DNA of 64,000 bases from Bog-473 sp963717455 (GTDB lineage: Bacteria > Actinomycetota > Acidimicrobiia > Acidimicrobiales > RAAP-2): assembly GCA_963717455.1 (NCBI GenBank), contig OY970336.1:186001-250000 (forward strand), written 5' to 3'. Both the position numbers and the translations under genes were made by a program. A model generated the notes under the pieces. It was not told where the DNA came from, made no database searches, and worked only from the letters and a program-made list of their open reading frames with translations. This document shows, in pieces, positions 62,376-64,000 of the stretch (positions within the stretch are counted from its first letter, which is position 1; the number at the start of each line of letters is the position of its first letter).

Positions 62376-64000
62376 GTGGCGGCGGTGGTCTCCGTCGCGG
62401 CCGTGCTCGCCGTGCAGCTCATCCTGTTCCCCGTCCCCTTCGGCGTGTGGGTCCAGGGCCTCGTGCTCGGCCTGCTCGGGTCCCTCATGGCGGTCGGCCT
62501 CGGGCTGACCTATCGCCTCAACAAGGTGATCAACTTCGCCCAAGGCGACCTCGGTACCGCGCCCGCCGTCCTGGCCGTCGGCCTGGTCGCCTTCTCCGGC
62601 GTCGACTACTTCGTCGGCCTCGCCACCGGCCTGGTGGCCGTCGTCGTCCTCACCGCCACCGTCGAGTTCGTCGTGGTGCGCCGCTTCCGGCGCTCGCCCC
62701 GCCTCATCCTGACCGTGGCGACCATCGGGCTCGCCCAGCTCCTGGTCGTGCTCAGCCTCCTCATCCCGCGCATCTGGGGGCAGACGCCCATCGGCAGCGC
62801 CGTCGTGACGTTCCCCTGGCACCTGTCCTGGCACATCGCACCCATCGTCTTCGACGCCGACGACCTCGTCGCGGTCATCGTCTCGGTCGCCTGCCTGGCC
62901 GCAGTGTGGGCCTGGTTCACCCGCAGCGACGTCGGGGTGGCGGTGCAGGCGGCGGGAGACCGCCGGGACCGTGCCTCCATGCTCGGCATCCCCGTCGGGC
63001 GCCTCCAGTCGGTCACCTGGGTGGTGGCGGGCGTCCTGTCCTTCGTGAGCATCTTCTTCCAGGCGACGATCCTGGGCCTCCCGCTCGATCCGACCTACGG
63101 GCTCACGGCGCTCGTCACCGCGCTGGCCGCGCTCGCGCTGGGCAACTTCACCGAGCTACCCACCATCGCCGCCTCCGCGGTGGCGCTGGGCATCCTGCAG
63201 CAGGCCGTCGCGTGGGACGAGCCGGCCAACCCCGCCCTCGGGCTCGCCGTGCTGGCGGGCGTGGTCTTCGCCGCCATCGTCGTGCGCCAGCTGCTGGCTC
63301 GCCACACCGACCGCGAGGCGGCGACGACGCTGGCGCTGGCCGGCAGCGTGCGCGACCTGCCCGCCTCCGCCCGCGACCTCACGGAGGTCAAGGTCGGGAC
63401 GCCCGCGCTCACGCTGCTCGCCTTCGGCGCCGCCTGCACGCTGCCTCTCTGGATGGGCCCGGGAGAGCTCATCCGCACCTCGGCTCTCGTCGTGGTCGCC
63501 ATCGTCGGCTGCTCGGTCGTCGTGCTGACCGGGTGGTCGGGCCAGGTCAGCCTCGGCCAGATGTCCTTCGCCGCCGTCGGGGCCGCCGTCGGCGCGGTCG
63601 CGCTGATCGACTGGCACTGGGACCTGAGCCTCGCCCTCCTCCTGGCGGGCGCCGCCGCGGCGGCGGTGGCCGCCGTGGTGGGCCTTCCGACCCTGCGGCT
63701 CGACGGCATGTTCGCCGCCGTCACGACGCTCGCCTTCGCCCTCGCCGCCTCCGGCTACCTCCTGGTCCGGGCGGAGTTCTCCTGGATCCCGCAGGGCCAG
63801 CTCGGGACGCCCTACCTGTTCGGGCTCTCCATAACTTCGCAGGCGGCGGTGTTCGAGCTGTGCCTCGGGGTCCTCGTGCTCGTGCTCGTCGCCATGATCG
63901 GCCTGCGGCACAGCCGGACGGGCCGCGTCCTGCGTGCGCTGCCCACCAACCAGCAGGCGGCGTCGGGCTACGGGGTGCGCGTCGTGTGGGCGAAGCTGAC
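62376..64000 (+). CDS. Fused LivH-LivM branched-chain amino acid permease (partial)
   Basis: The reading frame is open from 62319 to the window end (541 codons from GTG 62376). The first half is LivH-like (GLTYRLNKVINFAQGDLG, then LTVATIGLAQLLVV and LGIPVGRLQSVTW). After about residue 340 a LivM-like half begins (LTGWSGQVSLGQMSFAAVGA, then LPTLRLDGMFAAVTTLAFAL). Natural fusions of this type occur in actinobacteria. An added N-terminal span precedes the usual start. The start is uncertain because no ATG with a ribosome site exists. The ATPases and binding protein should lie beyond the window. Confidence 0.8.
   Translation, partial: MAAVVSVAAVLAVQLILFPVPFGVWVQGLVLGLLGSLMAVGLGLTYRLNKVINFAQGDLGTAPAVLAVGLVAFSGVDYFVGLATGLVAVVVLTATVEFVVVRRFRRSPRLILTVATIGLAQLLVVLSLLIPRIWGQTPIGSAVVTFPWHLSWHIAPIVFDADDLVAVIVSVACLAAVWAWFTRSDVGVAVQAAGDRRDRASMLGIPVGRLQSVTWVVAGVLSFVSIFFQATILGLPLDPTYGLTALVTALAALALGNFTELPTIAASAVALGILQQAVAWDEPANPALGLAVLAGVVFAAIVVRQLLARHTDREAATTLALAGSVRDLPASARDLTEVKVGTPALTLLAFGAACTLPLWMGPGELIRTSALVVVAIVGCSVVVLTGWSGQVSLGQMSFAAVGAAVGAVALIDWHWDLSLALLLAGAAAAAVAAVVGLPTLRLDGMFAAVTTLAFALAASGYLLVRAEFSWIPQGQLGTPYLFGLSITSQAAVFELCLGVLVLVLVAMIGLRHSRTGRVLRALPTNQQAASGYGVRVVWAKL

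Noticed and set aside
1..64000. tRNA, rRNA or CRISPR loci
   Set aside because: No TPsiC/acceptor arrangement, ribosomal sequence or regularly spaced repeat array was recognised by reading; a covariance-model search was not possible.

Overview
The window is high-GC, GTG/TTG-rich DNA with leaderless promoters, a polyprenol-phosphomannose-dependent mannosyltransferase, an IS1380-type element and many oxidoreductases. It looks like a chromosome segment of an actinobacterium. I lean towards an Acidimicrobiia-like lineage, which is inference only. No rRNA, tRNA or CRISPR array is visible.

Layout. 1-9 kb is a defence or mobile-type region: a frameshifted tyrosine integrase overlapping an HNH endonuclease, an SNF2 helicase (one-base frameshift) with a SWIM-finger partner and a small DUF6933-like protein, then an AbiEi/AbiEii toxin-antitoxin pair behind two palindromic operators. 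9.2-10.8 kb holds a secreted repeat protein ending in an HNH-like domain, preceded by a 37-residue membrane peptide. 11.1-14.7 kb is a tight four-gene operon (HTH protein, VWA protein, HAD phosphatase, RecB/Cas4-like nuclease with an RNase H-like domain). It is the best candidate for an uncharacterised system.

14.7-36.6 kb is metabolic and secreted cargo: a DUF3089 lipase-like protein, a phosphotriesterase-like hydrolase, an acyltransferase, an alpha-galactosidase, an oxidoreductase cluster carrying a duplicated gene remnant, a coupled kinase-like/SDR pair, a Met/His-rich secreted protein coupled to a membrane protein, an FtsX permease, a Tat-lipoprotein amidohydrolase and a Gfo/Idh/MocA oxidoreductase.

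36.6-53.2 kb is less dense, looks less GC-rich by eye, and carries several broken genes (VOC protein, lipoprotein, SDR, a cyclase without its usual partner domain) among intact ones (HAD, mannosyltransferase, flavin monooxygenase, lipase, GalE, sulfotransferase, MFS pump). 53.2-64 kb returns to dense coding: a KstD-like flavoprotein whose stop codon lies in the CTAG target duplication of an intact 1688-bp IS1380-family element, a TauD-like dioxygenase with a palindromic promoter, a MacB-like ABC exporter (ATPase plus FtsX permease), and the start of a fused LivH-LivM permease that runs off the window.

Several genes carry single-base indels (integrase, SNF2, VOC, lipoprotein). These may be real decay or residual assembly errors; the sequence alone cannot decide.
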